A DNA stretch of 64,000 nucleotides from Novosphingobium sp. (GCA_004211435.1 SECS01000016.1:1-64000); one strand, 5' to 3'. Positions 35,343 to 43,205 are shown, counted from the stretch's first letter. A program made the numbers and translations. The notes: generated from the letters alone by a model not told the origin.

Positions 35343-36431
35343 ATGCAGATCGGCGTCCATCTTGGCTTCCAGAACCTCCACGGCATGCCCGACATGGAGT
35401 TCTTCCGGAAGGAAACGCAGATCGCCATCGAAGCCGAGGCCATGGGCTTCGACTTCGCGGCAATGGTCGAGCACCACTTCACCGACTATGCCGCCTGCCC
35501 CGATCCGCTGCAGGCGCTGTCCTACGTCGCAGCCAAGACCAAGACGATCAAGCTGATGCCCGCCGCGGTGATCCTGCCGTGGAACGATCCCGTGCGCGTG
35601 GTCGAGAAGGTGGCCATGCTCGACTCGCTGTCCGAAGGCCGCGTGATCCTGGGCATGGGTCGCGGCGCCGCACGACGCGAGTTCAACGGTTTCCGCAAGG
35701 ACATCGCCGACAGCCGCGAGCTGTTCGACGAGGCCGCACTGATCATCATGGACGGGCTCGAGACCGGCACGGTCAAGGCCAACACCAAGCACTTCCAGCA
35801 GCCCGAGGTCGAGATCCGGCCGCGTCCCGAGGGTTGGACGCGCGACCGCATGCTGATGGTCTCGATGTCGCCGAGCTCGGCCGAGGTTGCCGCCGAATAC
35901 GGCCTCAAGGCGCTGCGCTTCAGCCAGGGCGACTGGTCGCACTCGATGAAGGAGATCAACGCCTATCGCTCGACCTTCGAGGCCAAGCACGGCAAGAAGG
36001 CCCCGCCCTTCGTGATCTCGGATTTCGTCGTCTGCGTCGACACCGAGGAGCAGGTGGCCGAATATACCGACGAGTATTTCGCCAAGCAGTTCTACCAGGT
36101 CGCCAACCACTACGAATGGGGTGGCGAGCACTTCAAGAACATGCCCTCCTATGCCACCTACGTCGCGCTGGGCGATGCGATGAACGCCGCCGGCGGGCCG
36201 GAAAAGGCCTACAAGGATTACATCGGCGGCAACCTGATCGGCACGCCCGCACAGCTGATCGAGAAGGATGCGATGCGCAAGGCGACCGTGGGCGACTACG
36301 ACATCATCGCCAACTTCTCCTACGGCGGCATGTCCTACGACCGCGTCTACGACCAGATGAAGCGCTTCGCCGACAAGGTCATGCCCACCTTGCGCGAGAG
36401 TGCTTCGGCCGAACCCGTCGCAGCCGAATAA
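35343..36431 (+). CDS. LLM-class (bacterial luciferase-like) flavin monooxygenase
   Basis: 362 aa from the ATG at 35343 with GAGGAGAG upstream. Luciferase-like TIM barrel: EAEAMGFDFAAMVEHHFTDYAACPDPLQALSYVAAKTKTIKL near 30-70, LDSLSEGRVILGMGRGAARREFNGF near 95-120 (flavin phosphate region), and VSMSPSSAEVAAEYGLKALRF near 175-195. It needs reduced flavin, but no flavin reductase gene is adjacent. It lies between two 2-oxoglutarate dioxygenase genes, suggesting sequential oxygenation of one substrate. A hairpin (36444-36483) separates it from the second dioxygenase. Confidence 0.87.
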   Translation: MQIGVHLGFQNLHGMPDMEFFRKETQIAIEAEAMGFDFAAMVEHHFTDYAACPDPLQALSYVAAKTKTIKLMPAAVILPWNDPVRVVEKVAMLDSLSEGRVILGMGRGAARREFNGFRKDIADSRELFDEAALIIMDGLETGTVKANTKHFQQPEVEIRPRPEGWTRDRMLMVSMSPSSAEVAAEYGLKALRFSQGDWSHSMKEINAYRSTFEAKHGKKAPPFVISDFVVCVDTEEQVAEYTDEYFAKQFYQVANHYEWGGEHFKNMPSYATYVALGDAMNAAGGPEKAYKDYIGGNLIGTPAQLIEKDAMRKATVGDYDIIANFSYGGMSYDRVYDQMKRFADKVMPTLRESASAEPVAAE

Positions 36432-36443
36432 AACGATGAACAT

Positions 36444-36483
36444 GACAGGGCCGGTCTTGCACACTCGCAGGGCCGGCCTTGTC
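36444..36483 (+). terminator. Hairpin between LLM and second dioxygenase genes
   Basis: GACAGGGCCGG (36444-36454) pairs with CCGGCCTTGTC (36473-36483) through eleven base pairs including one G-U, followed by CTATTTC. It could be a partial terminator that lowers expression of the downstream dioxygenase, or a stabilising structure at the end of the first message. Confidence 0.5.
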
Positions 36484-36554
36484 CTATTTCGTCAAGGCAA
36501 GCCCTTCGCTTTCGTGATAGGCGCGGCGCAAATATGCGATTCCAGGAGAATGTC

Positions 36555-37514
36555 ATGACTCTCGACGTGAGGCCTCTGACCGCAGGCCGTGCATTCGGCG
36601 CCCGCATCGGCGGGCTGACGCTCGCCCAGACGCAGGATCCCGCGATCCGCGCGGAGATCAATGCGCTGTTCGAAGCCAAGGGCGTCATCGTCTTCGAAGA
36701 CGTCGAGCCCTCGGGCCAGATGCACGTCGCGCTCAGCGACGTGTTCGGTCCGCTCAAGGAGCACCCGAGCAAAGCCGTGCCGCGCGTCGACGATGCCATG
36801 CCCGGTGTGATCGACATGACTTACACCCCCGGCACCGACGGGCTCATGTCGATCGGCGGACGCAAGACCGCGCAGTGGCTGCCCTGGCACTTCGACCACG
36901 CCTACAACAACGAGCTCAACCGCGCCGGCGTCCTGCGTGCGATCGACATTCCGCCCGACGGCGGCATGACCGGCTTCGCCGACGGCATCGAGCTCTACGA
37001 AGCGCTCTCGCCCGATCTGCGCGCGGCGATCGAGGGCAAGAATGTGCTCTACCGGATGAACGTCATCATGGCGAACTTCCACTTCGGTGCGCCCGAAGGC
37101 TTCGCCGTGCTCAGCGAGAACTCGCACGCCCAGGCGGTGATGGATGCCGCCGCCGACGTGCCGCGCGCGATCCACCCGGCGGTCTGGACGCGCAGCTCGG
37201 GTGAGAAGGTGCTCCACGTCTCGCCGTGGATGGCCGAAGGCTTCGAAGGCGACGAGACCCCCGAAGGCAACGCCCTGCTCCAGGCGGTCTGCGCCGAGAT
37301 CTTCGAAAAGGCGCAGGCGCTGTCCTACTTCCACAAGTGGAAAGAGACCGACATGCTGATCTGGGACAACTGGCGCGTGCTCCACGCGGTCAGCGGCCAC
37401 GACCCGCAATACGGCCGCCGCATGCAGCGCACGACGATCAAGGGCGACTACGACCTCGGCTATTTCGAGAACGGCGCGACGAACACCAACCGCATCGTCG
37501 AACGGGCTTATTGA
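36555..37514 (+). CDS. TauD/TfdA-family Fe(II)/2-oxoglutarate dioxygenase (second)
   Basis: 319 aa from the ATG at 36555 with CAGGAG nine bases upstream. The iron ligands are H112-F-D114 and H277 (WDNWRVLHAV), with R288 or R292 in the following strand for 2-oxoglutarate. It begins MTLDVRPLTAGRAFGARIGGLTL, much like TfdA and TauD. It is clearly diverged from the first dioxygenase of the cassette, so the two probably act on different intermediates. A palindromic repeat begins five bases after its stop. Confidence 0.88.
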   Translation: MTLDVRPLTAGRAFGARIGGLTLAQTQDPAIRAEINALFEAKGVIVFEDVEPSGQMHVALSDVFGPLKEHPSKAVPRVDDAMPGVIDMTYTPGTDGLMSIGGRKTAQWLPWHFDHAYNNELNRAGVLRAIDIPPDGGMTGFADGIELYEALSPDLRAAIEGKNVLYRMNVIMANFHFGAPEGFAVLSENSHAQAVMDAAADVPRAIHPAVWTRSSGEKVLHVSPWMAEGFEGDETPEGNALLQAVCAEIFEKAQALSYFHKWKETDMLIWDNWRVLHAVSGHDPQYGRRMQRTTIKGDYDLGYFENGATNTNRIVERAY

Positions 37515-37519
37515 TCCAC

Positions 37520-37644
37520 GATCCTCCCCGGTATGGGGAGGGGACCGTCAGCCTAGCTGGTGGTGGAGGGGCGCAACCTTCACGGAGACGGGGACACCCC
37601 TCCGTGAGGCCGGCGGCCTGCCAGGTCCCCTACAGGGGAGGATC
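37520..37644. repeat. Palindromic intergenic repeat, copy 2
   Basis: A 125-base relative of the element at 2238-2365, in the same orientation and again just after a stop codon. The termini GATCCTCCCC and GGGGAGGATC match copy 1. The internal hairpins have different sequences but keep pairing (for example CAGC/GCTG here against CTCGC/GCGAG in copy 1), which indicates selection or origin by structure. Confidence 0.8.
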
Positions 37645-37660
37645 TTATGCCAAGCTCAAA

Positions 37661-37694
37661 CCAAAAGGGCGGAACCGTTGCCGGTCCCGCCCTT
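37661..37694 (-). terminator. Rho-independent terminator of the DUF4136 gene
   Basis: On the minus strand AAGGGCGGGACC pairs with GGTTCCGCCCTT (one G-U) around a GGCAAC loop, followed by TTTTGG. This is a strong terminator 27 bases after the stop at 37721. Confidence 0.8.
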
Positions 37695-37720
37695 CTTCGT
37701 CCCTCGCTGGGAAGCTGAAA

Positions 37721-38398
37721 TCAGCCGCGCTTGTTTTCGGGCGCGACGCTGATGCGCACCGTCTCGCCCGAATTGCCCGGGAAGTTGGTGAACATCGCCT
37801 CGACGAGATTCGGCACGACATAAGGCAGGCGGTTCGAGGTCGAGACCGCTTCGGCCTTGCCTTCGAACAGGCGCTGGCCGTCGGCACGGCGATCGATCTT
37901 CACTTCGATGCCGCTGGTGAAGACGGTGTAGCTCTCGACGCCGCCCTGGTCGAACCAGGGGTCGTACCAGCCATAGTTCCACAGGCCGGGGCGATAGAAG
38001 CCGGGGCCATAACCGAACCCGCCGCGATAGCCGCGCCAGGGCCCCCAATAGGAACCCGCGCCGAAGCTGGTCGAACGCACGCGCTCACGGCCCTTGTCGA
38101 CGCCGTAGTCGAAGCGGACCAGCAGCGTCGCGTTCGCGGGCTCTGCGACCGGGGTATAGCCCTGCTGCGCCAGCTTGGCCTCGACAAGCCGAGCATACTG
38201 CCCGAACTCGATACCGCCGGCCATCGACGGATCGTCGGCAACCACCGCAAAGGTCTGGCCCGAAGGCGCGGGAAGCTGCGACTGGAAGCGCGACACGTTG
38301 GCGTTGAACGGCGAAGCGCAGGCGGTCACCGCGAGCATCAGAACCGCCGCGGCGGCGGCCTTGATCCGGCCGAGGTGGGATTGCGGATTGGCGAACAT
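37721..38398 (-). CDS. DUF4136 domain-containing lipoprotein
   Basis: 225 aa from the ATG at 38398 (GGAGAG upstream; the adjacent ATG at 38401 is the alternative). The lipoprotein signal ends LMLAVTAC, giving an N-acylated Cys near residue 28. The middle region has a Gly/Tyr/Trp/Arg-rich stretch (GSYWGPWRGYRGGFGYGPGFYRPGLWNYGWYDPW) typical of DUF4136 proteins, and the C-terminal half holds the VPNLVEAMFTNFPGNSGETVRI end. It is probably an outer-membrane-associated protein of unknown role. It has its own terminator. Confidence 0.82.
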   Translation of the reverse strand: MFANPQSHLGRIKAAAAAVLMLAVTACASPFNANVSRFQSQLPAPSGQTFAVVADDPSMAGGIEFGQYARLVEAKLAQQGYTPVAEPANATLLVRFDYGVDKGRERVRSTSFGAGSYWGPWRGYRGGFGYGPGFYRPGLWNYGWYDPWFDQGGVESYTVFTSGIEVKIDRRADGQRLFEGKAEAVSTSNRLPYVVPNLVEAMFTNFPGNSGETVRISVAPENKRG

Positions 38399-38474
38399 CA
38401 TGACTCTCCAGGGGGCCATGACCTAACTGCTTGGCGCCCGATAGTTTTACGAACGAGCCGTAGTCTCGCGCGGC

Positions 38475-38491
38475 TGAACATCGCTTGAACA
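38475..38491. promoter_or_regulatory. GAAC-N7-GAAC direct repeat (SOS-box-like)
   Basis: GAAC at 38476-38479 and 38487-38490 are spaced by seven bases, the pattern of the alphaproteobacterial LexA site. It lies in the 267-base divergent region between the DUF4136 and esterase genes, 78 bases from the nearer start. About two such matches are expected by chance in 64 kb, so this is weak. Nothing else is evident in the divergent region. Confidence 0.25.
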
Positions 38492-38665
38492 TTTGGGGGC
38501 GAAACGGGGTCTCCGCAAGATGGATCGTGTCGCGATTTTGCGCGCAAGCGGTCGCTCGTCGCCTTTTCCATATCCGTCATTGCGGAACTGCGTATCGGGG
38601 CCTTCCGGCGCGGCGGCGAGCGCTCTACAGCCGAATGCAAAGCTGCAGAGAGGGACCATCCATCG

Positions 38666-39535
38666 ATGACCATATCGCTTCCGCCCTTGCGCGCGGGCCG
38701 CGCCGCGCCCGCGGATCTGCTCGAGCGCCGGGCGCAGATGCAGGTCATGGTCGATGCGGGCACCTGGAAAACCGAGAAACCTCCGGTTGAAAACGAGCTC
38801 GGCGGACTGCGCACACTGCGCTTCAAGCCCGAGGGCACCCCGCGCGGCCATGTCCTTCAGCTTCACGGCGGCGGTTTTCGCATAGGCCGCCCCGAATTCG
38901 AGAGCCTCTTCGCCGAAGCCCTGGCCAAGGAATGCGATGTCGAGCTCGTCGTCCCGCAGTACCGCCTCGCGCCCGAGGGACCTTTTCCAGCCGGCCTGTC
39001 CGACGCACTCGCCGCGCTGACCGCGCTGCGCGAAGAAATCGGCGACGCGCCGCTGATCGTCTGCGGCGATTCCGCAGGCGGTGGTCTGGCAGCCTCGCTC
39101 GGCCTGCTCAGCGCGCTGGGCAGCGCGCCGCGGATCGATGGGCTGGTGCTGCTCTCCCCTTGGCTCGACCTGCGCGTCACCGCCGGCTCCTATGCGGCCA
39201 ATGCCGCCTTCGACGCGATGTTTTCGAAGGAATCCGCCGATGTCGCGGCCGAGCTCTACCTCCAAGGCTTCGATCCGGAGCATCCGCTGGCCTCGCCGCT
39301 GCTCGCACCGATCACCGCCTATCCGCCCACGCTGATCAGCGTAGGCACAGGCGAAGTGCTTCGGGACGATTCGCAGCTGTTTCATGACAAGCTCCTCGCC
39401 GCCGGTGTGAACTCGACGCTCTGCGCGATCGACGGCATGGAGCATGTCGCGGTGATCATGGGCCTCCAGCGCCCCGGCGCGGCCGAAACTTTCGCCGCCG
39501 TGACCGCCTTCGTGGAGCGCCGGCTTGCGCGTTGA
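38666..39535 (+). CDS. Alpha/beta-hydrolase, HSL-type esterase
   Basis: 289 aa. The hormone-sensitive-lipase signature is complete: oxyanion HGGG (67-70), nucleophile S136 in GDSAGGG, an acid near D234-D235 and catalytic H260 (MEHVAVIM). It hydrolyses short-chain esters or lactones, and the steroid- or terpenoid-ester subfamilies are similar. The following lipoprotein gene begins inside its last codons, so the two share a transcript. It is likely cytoplasmic, with no signal peptide. Confidence 0.87.
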   Translation: MTISLPPLRAGRAAPADLLERRAQMQVMVDAGTWKTEKPPVENELGGLRTLRFKPEGTPRGHVLQLHGGGFRIGRPEFESLFAEALAKECDVELVVPQYRLAPEGPFPAGLSDALAALTALREEIGDAPLIVCGDSAGGGLAASLGLLSALGSAPRIDGLVLLSPWLDLRVTAGSYAANAAFDAMFSKESADVAAELYLQGFDPEHPLASPLLAPITAYPPTLISVGTGEVLRDDSQLFHDKLLAAGVNSTLCAIDGMEHVAVIMGLQRPGAAETFAAVTAFVERRLAR

Positions 39536-40127
39536 CCGCCTGATCCTCTCGCTAGCCTTGCCGCTAGCCTTGGCCGCCTGCGGCAAGGCCGACGTGCCGG
39601 AGCCTAGTCTGGTCGGCGATTTCGCCGCGCCCGGCGCCTATGCCATCGCCGGCGACACGCTGACCGTGTGGAAGCGCGTCCAGCAGCCCGGTGGAGCTTG
39701 GCGCTTCCATTCGTGGTCGATCACCCCGGGCGGCTCGATCGAGTATCTCGAGGAGCTCGAAAGGGTCGGCGCGCCGGAAAACCCCGAGGAAGCCCAGGAC
39801 TTCAGCGAGCAGCGTCGCAGCTTCACCCTGCCCCAGGCCGAGTTCGAAGCGCTGCGCGCGCAGGCCGCGCTGCTGCGCCCGCAGGCCCTCGGCCCCGAGG
39901 ATCCCGTCGGCGGCTATGCGGGCGAGGTCTATCCGACGGGCTGCATCTTCGATCCCGCGCAGCCGCGCATCGCCGGGATCAACTTCCTCAACGGCAAGAG
40001 CTGGGGCAATTTCGCGCTGCAGGCGAGCTGTGCGGGCGGCAAGGCACGCGAGGCGAGCGCGGTGATGGCTGAGATATTCGACCGCCTGACCCGCGCCACG
40101 CCACCGCCGAAAGTCCCACACCGCTAG
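39525..40127 (+). CDS. Hypothetical lipoprotein
   Basis: 200 aa from a TTG at 39525, overlapping the esterase gene by 11 bases, with GGAG about nine bases upstream. The signal LILSLALPLALAAC has a lipobox Cys at about residue 19. The rest is soluble, with two later cysteines (in TGCIFDP and LQASCAGG) that could pair. I do not recognise a family. Coupling to the esterase gene suggests a related envelope role, but that is inference. Confidence 0.65.
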   Translation: MRVDRLILSLALPLALAACGKADVPEPSLVGDFAAPGAYAIAGDTLTVWKRVQQPGGAWRFHSWSITPGGSIEYLEELERVGAPENPEEAQDFSEQRRSFTLPQAEFEALRAQAALLRPQALGPEDPVGGYAGEVYPTGCIFDPAQPRIAGINFLNGKSWGNFALQASCAGGKAREASAVMAEIFDRLTRATPPPKVPHR

Positions 40128-40210
40128 CCACTTCGCCGTGCCTAGGCGATGTTGTACGATCGCCCGCAAAAGCCGCTTCCCAGCCCGGCTATTCGCGCTA
40201 AGGGCAATGT

Positions 40211-40224
40211 TGAACACCTGAACA
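40211..40224. promoter_or_regulatory. TGAACA-CC-TGAACA motif before the broken SDR gene
   Basis: It sits 15 bases upstream of the ATG at 40239 and shares GAACACCTG with the palindrome at 19169-19180. Preceding bases TGTT add a TGTTGAACA dyad. Confidence 0.35.
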
Positions 40225-40238
40225 GCGGAGAGCGAATC

Positions 40239-40887
40239 ATGACCTACCGAGTAGCCCTCGTCACCGGCGCAGCCGCCGGCATCGGCGCCGCCTGCGCCAA
40301 GCGTCTGGCCAAGGACGGCGTGGCCGTCGGCGTGCTCGATCTCGACGAAGCCCGCTGCGCCGAGACGGTCGAAGCAATACAGGCGGCAGGCGGCAAACGC
40401 TGGCGTCACCGACTTCACGCCCTTCGAGGAACTGACCGAGGAACGCTGGGATCTCATCTATGCGGTCAACGTGCGCGGACCGTTCCTGCTGACCCAGGAA
40501 GTCCTGCCCGACATGAAGGCGGCGAAGTGGGGCCGCGTGGTCAACATCTCGTCCTCCTCGGCACAGACCGGAGCGATCAACATGATCCCCTACTCGTCGT
40601 CGAAGGGCGCGGTGGTGACGATGACGCGTTCGATGGCGCAGGAATTCGGCCCCTACGGCATCACGGTGAACAACATCCCGCCGGGCTCGGTGATGGGCAC
40701 GATCATGTCCGAGGCGAACCGCGATCGCTTCCAGATTCCGACCGAGGTCCTGCTGCAGACGATCCCGGTGCGCCGCATGGGCGAGCCGAACGACATCGCC
40801 AACGCCTGCGCCTGGCTCTGCCTCGACGAGACCGGCTACGTCACCGGCCAGACCATCGGCGTCAACGGCGGCCGCGTCGTCACCTGA
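40239..40887 (+). pseudogene. SDR oxidoreductase broken by an internal out-of-frame deletion
   Basis: The ATG at 40239 (GGAGAG upstream) opens a normal SDR N-terminus, MTYRVALVTGAAAGIGAACAKRLAKDG, up to AAGGK at about 40395. From 40396 the SDR continues in another frame with NAGVTDFTPFEELTEERWDLIYAVNVRGPFLLTQ, then the catalytic YSSSK and the C-terminal DETGYVTGQTIGVNGG to TGA at 40887. About 40 codons between beta-D and the NNAG motif are missing, and the frame changes at the junction. No full-length product can be made without a frameshift. It was probably FabG-like. Confidence 0.85.
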
Positions 40888-40936
40888 TCCGCGATATCGA
40901 ACGCTTCATCGGCCGACACGATGGGGGAACGGTATC

Positions 40937-41365
40937 CTGACAGAGTCGTTTCCCCCCGCGGTTCCCGCCGCGGCCCAGCAAAGGTGGCGCGACAGCGACC
41001 GCGACGGCCGATCCGACCGCCGCGAATGGAACCGCGACCGCGACCGTGACGGCCGCCCCGACCAGTTCGACCGCTACGACAATCGCCGGGGCTGGAACGG
41101 CTCGCAGCGCAACCGCAACGAGTGGCGCTGGAACCGTTACAACCGCCAGGCGGGCTACAACGGCTACAACGGCCGTTGGCGCGAGGGTCAGCGCTACGGC
41201 AACTGGAACAACAGCCGCTATTATGTGAACGACTGGGGTTCGTACAATCTGCCGGCCCCGCGTCGCGGCTATCGCTATTATCGCGACGACAATGGCGACA
41301 TCATCATGGCGGCAATCGGCACCGGCATCATCGGTCTGATCCTGGGCAGCCAGCTCGGCCGCTGA
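40937..41365 (+). pseudogene. Headless RcnB-like protein remnant
   Basis: An open frame ending at TGA 41363-41365 encodes an Arg/Asp/Asn/Trp-rich region (DRDGRSDRREWNRDRDRDG, NRNEWRWNRYNRQAGYNGYNGRW) and a C-terminal hydrophobic end (NDWGSYNLPAPRRGYRYYRD, IIMAAIGTGIIGLILGSQLGR). This is the layout of RcnB/CigR-type exported proteins. There is no ATG, GTG or TTG in frame ahead of the repeats and no signal peptide, so the 5' end has been lost. It lies 50 bases after the broken SDR gene, so one event may have damaged both. Confidence 0.6.
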
Positions 41366-41370
41366 TGCGA

Positions 41371-41410
41371 AAACGAGCGGAGCGGCCGATCGCTCGGCCG
41401 CTCCGCGTTT
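41371..41410. terminator. Strong bidirectional terminator
   Basis: CGGAGCGGCCGA (41378-41389) and TCGGCCGCTCCG (41394-41405) form a perfect 12-bp stem with a TCGC loop, flanked by AAACG and CGTTT that also pair. It ends the RcnB-like unit and could also stop transcripts from the opposite side. The 140 bases after it show nothing further. Confidence 0.8.
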
Positions 41411-41547
41411 CGGTCCAGTCTGGCTGGATCGAGCTGGAGTGTCTGCAGCCACCCCACTCGGCGCGGTGGCGGCGGAAGGGGGAAGTACCGCCAGCCTGAC
41501 CGTGCTGACACCGATGTAGGTCGCCTCAGACGCAATACAAGCCGCGC

Positions 41548-42861
41548 TCAGACCCGGTCGAGCGCCTGCTCGAAGTCGGCGATCAGGTCGTCGGCGTCTT
41601 CGATCCCGATCGATATCCGCACCAGGCTGTCGCTGATTCCGAGCAGCGCCTTGCGTTCGGGCGCGACCGAGAGGTGCGTCATGGCGGCGGGATGGCTAGC
41701 CAGGGTCTCGGTGCCGCCAAGGCTGACCGCGAGCTTGGCAATCTTGAGCGCATCGAGGAACGCGAAGGCCTCTGCCTCCCCCCCTTTCAGATAGAGCGAG
41801 AAGGTCGATCCGGCGCCCGTGCAGTGGCGGCGATGGATATCGGCCTGGCGGCTGCCTTCCTCGAGAAAACCGAGATAGCCAACGCGCTCGATCTTTGGGT
41901 GCTCGCGCAGCCAGGCGCAGACCTTGGCCGCGTTCTCGCCCGCGCGGCTCATGCGCAGTTCGAGCGTCTCGAGGCTGCGCAGCAACATCCAGGCCGTGTG
42001 CGGATCGGTGATCGTCCCAATGACGTTGCGCGTCGCGCGGATCGCGCCGATCGCCGCTTTCGATCCGACCGCCGCGCCGGCGACAAGGTCCGAATGACCG
42101 CCGACGTACTTGGTCAGGCTGTAGACCACCACGTCGGCACCGTGCGCGAGCGGCTTCTGCCAGAGTGGACCGAGGAAGGTGTTGTCCATCACGATCAGCG
42201 GGCGCTCGTCGTGGCTCGTGAAGACAGCGTCGCGGGCATCGCGCACGGCCTCGATGTCGACCAGACTGTTGGTCGGGTTGGCCGGGCTTTCGAGGAAGAT
42301 CAGCGGCACGCGCGCCGATCCGGCATCGCGCAGCACCGCCTCGATCTCCTCGCGCGTGGCGCCGGCGGGAAAGTCGAGCCACTTGACGCCGAGCCGGCCG
42401 AGCAGCTTGCCGATCAGGGTTTCGGTCGCAGCATAAAGCGGCGCCGAATGGACGATGACGTCGCCCGGTCGCGCATGGGTGAGCAGGATCGTCGCGATCG
42501 CCGACATGCCCGAGGAAAATGACAACGCCGCTTCGGCGTTTTCCCAGATGGCAAGGCGGCCTTCGAGGATTTCCTGATCGGGGCCATTGAAGCGGCCATA
42601 GACCAGCGCATCGGCCTGAGCCGCGCCCGGTCCGGTCAGTGCGGCGAAATGCCGTTTACCGGCAGCCGCGCTCTCGAAGGCGAAGGTGGAGGTGAGGAAG
42701 ATTGGCGGCTTGAGTGCGCCCTCGGACAGGACGGGATCGTAGCCATGACCCATCATCAGGGTGGAGGGCCGCAATTGTCGACCTTCGATCTTCCGGGTCT
42801 CGCGTTTGGAACCGCGGCTCGCCTTGGTGCCGCCCGTCGCCGTGTCGTCCGCTTCGTCCAT
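41548..42861 (-). CDS. Cys/Met metabolism PLP-dependent enzyme (cystathionine gamma-synthase family)
   Basis: 437 aa from the ATG at 42861 with CTGGAGG upstream; longer in-frame extension runs through the tRNA gene and is rejected. PLP-binding lysine is K251 in VVVYSLTKYVGGHSD, with D226 (VMDNTF) for the pyridine nitrogen and SSGMSAI near 117 for the phosphate. An N-terminal extension of about 30 charged residues precedes the fold. Cystathionine gamma-synthase, gamma-lyase and methionine gamma-lyase cannot be told apart here. It lies downstream of tRNA-Val on the same strand. Confidence 0.88.
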   Translation of the reverse strand: MDEADDTATGGTKASRGSKRETRKIEGRQLRPSTLMMGHGYDPVLSEGALKPPIFLTSTFAFESAAAGKRHFAALTGPGAAQADALVYGRFNGPDQEILEGRLAIWENAEAALSFSSGMSAIATILLTHARPGDVIVHSAPLYAATETLIGKLLGRLGVKWLDFPAGATREEIEAVLRDAGSARVPLIFLESPANPTNSLVDIEAVRDARDAVFTSHDERPLIVMDNTFLGPLWQKPLAHGADVVVYSLTKYVGGHSDLVAGAAVGSKAAIGAIRATRNVIGTITDPHTAWMLLRSLETLELRMSRAGENAAKVCAWLREHPKIERVGYLGFLEEGSRQADIHRRHCTGAGSTFSLYLKGGEAEAFAFLDALKIAKLAVSLGGTETLASHPAAMTHLSVAPERKALLGISDSLVRISIGIEDADDLIADFEQALDRV

Positions 42862-42903
42862 GCTCGCCTCCAGAGGCAGGAACCGACGAAGTGGAACTTG
42901 GCT

Positions 42904-42921
42904 CCCGCTATGGCAAGCGGG
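42904..42921 (-). terminator. Hairpin between tRNA-Val and the PLP-enzyme gene
   Basis: CCCGCT and AGCGGG form a perfect 6-bp stem with a six-base loop, nine bases after the tRNA 3' end on the minus strand. It could be a tRNA terminator or a processing signal in a joint transcript. No T-run follows. Confidence 0.4.
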
Positions 42922-42929
42922 ACCTGCGA

Positions 42930-43005
42930 TGGTGGGCGCTGACGGGCTCGAACCGCCGACCCTCTCGGTGTAAACGAGATGCTCTACCAACTGAGCTAAG
43001 CGCCC
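42930..43005 (-). tRNA. tRNA-Val (anticodon TAC)
   Basis: A 76-nt cloverleaf on the minus strand. The acceptor stem GGGCGC (5') pairs with GCGCCC (3'), the D-loop is AGCTCAGTTGGTAGAGC, the anticodon stem TCTCG/CGAGA carries loop TTTACAC with anticodon TAC, and the T-arm contains GGTTCGAGCC. The 3' ACCA is encoded. The hairpin upstream (43015-43035) may belong to the promoter side or to the end of the regulator gene at 43206. Confidence 0.97.
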
Positions 43006-43205
43006 GATCGCAGGAAATCGCGCTTTAGGCGATTTTCCCGCGCGGTCAATCGCGACGCAACGCGGTCACAGCGCCGTTACGACCGCATCCTCCTGTTTTT
43101 TCGGCCGGATGTCGATCGACGAGATTTGCCTCGACCTGCGCCTCCATGTCCATTTTGCTCTCGTCGGCCATTGCGGCGCAAGGCCCAACTCGTTTCGCGC
43201 GCCTG

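Noticed and set aside
42862-42929. SAM-II-type riboswitch before the Cys/Met PLP enzyme
   Set aside because: The 68-base leader has only a simple hairpin and no recognisable SAM-II core.
42862-42990. N-terminal extension of the PLP-enzyme frame
   Set aside because: It reads through the tRNA-Val gene (typical GGSSPSAP-like tRNA-derived peptide); the ATG at 42861 has a good ribosome site.
43046-43171. 41-codon minus-strand frame between the MarR-type regulator and tRNA-Val
   Set aside because: No ribosome site and no recognisable features; too short to support.
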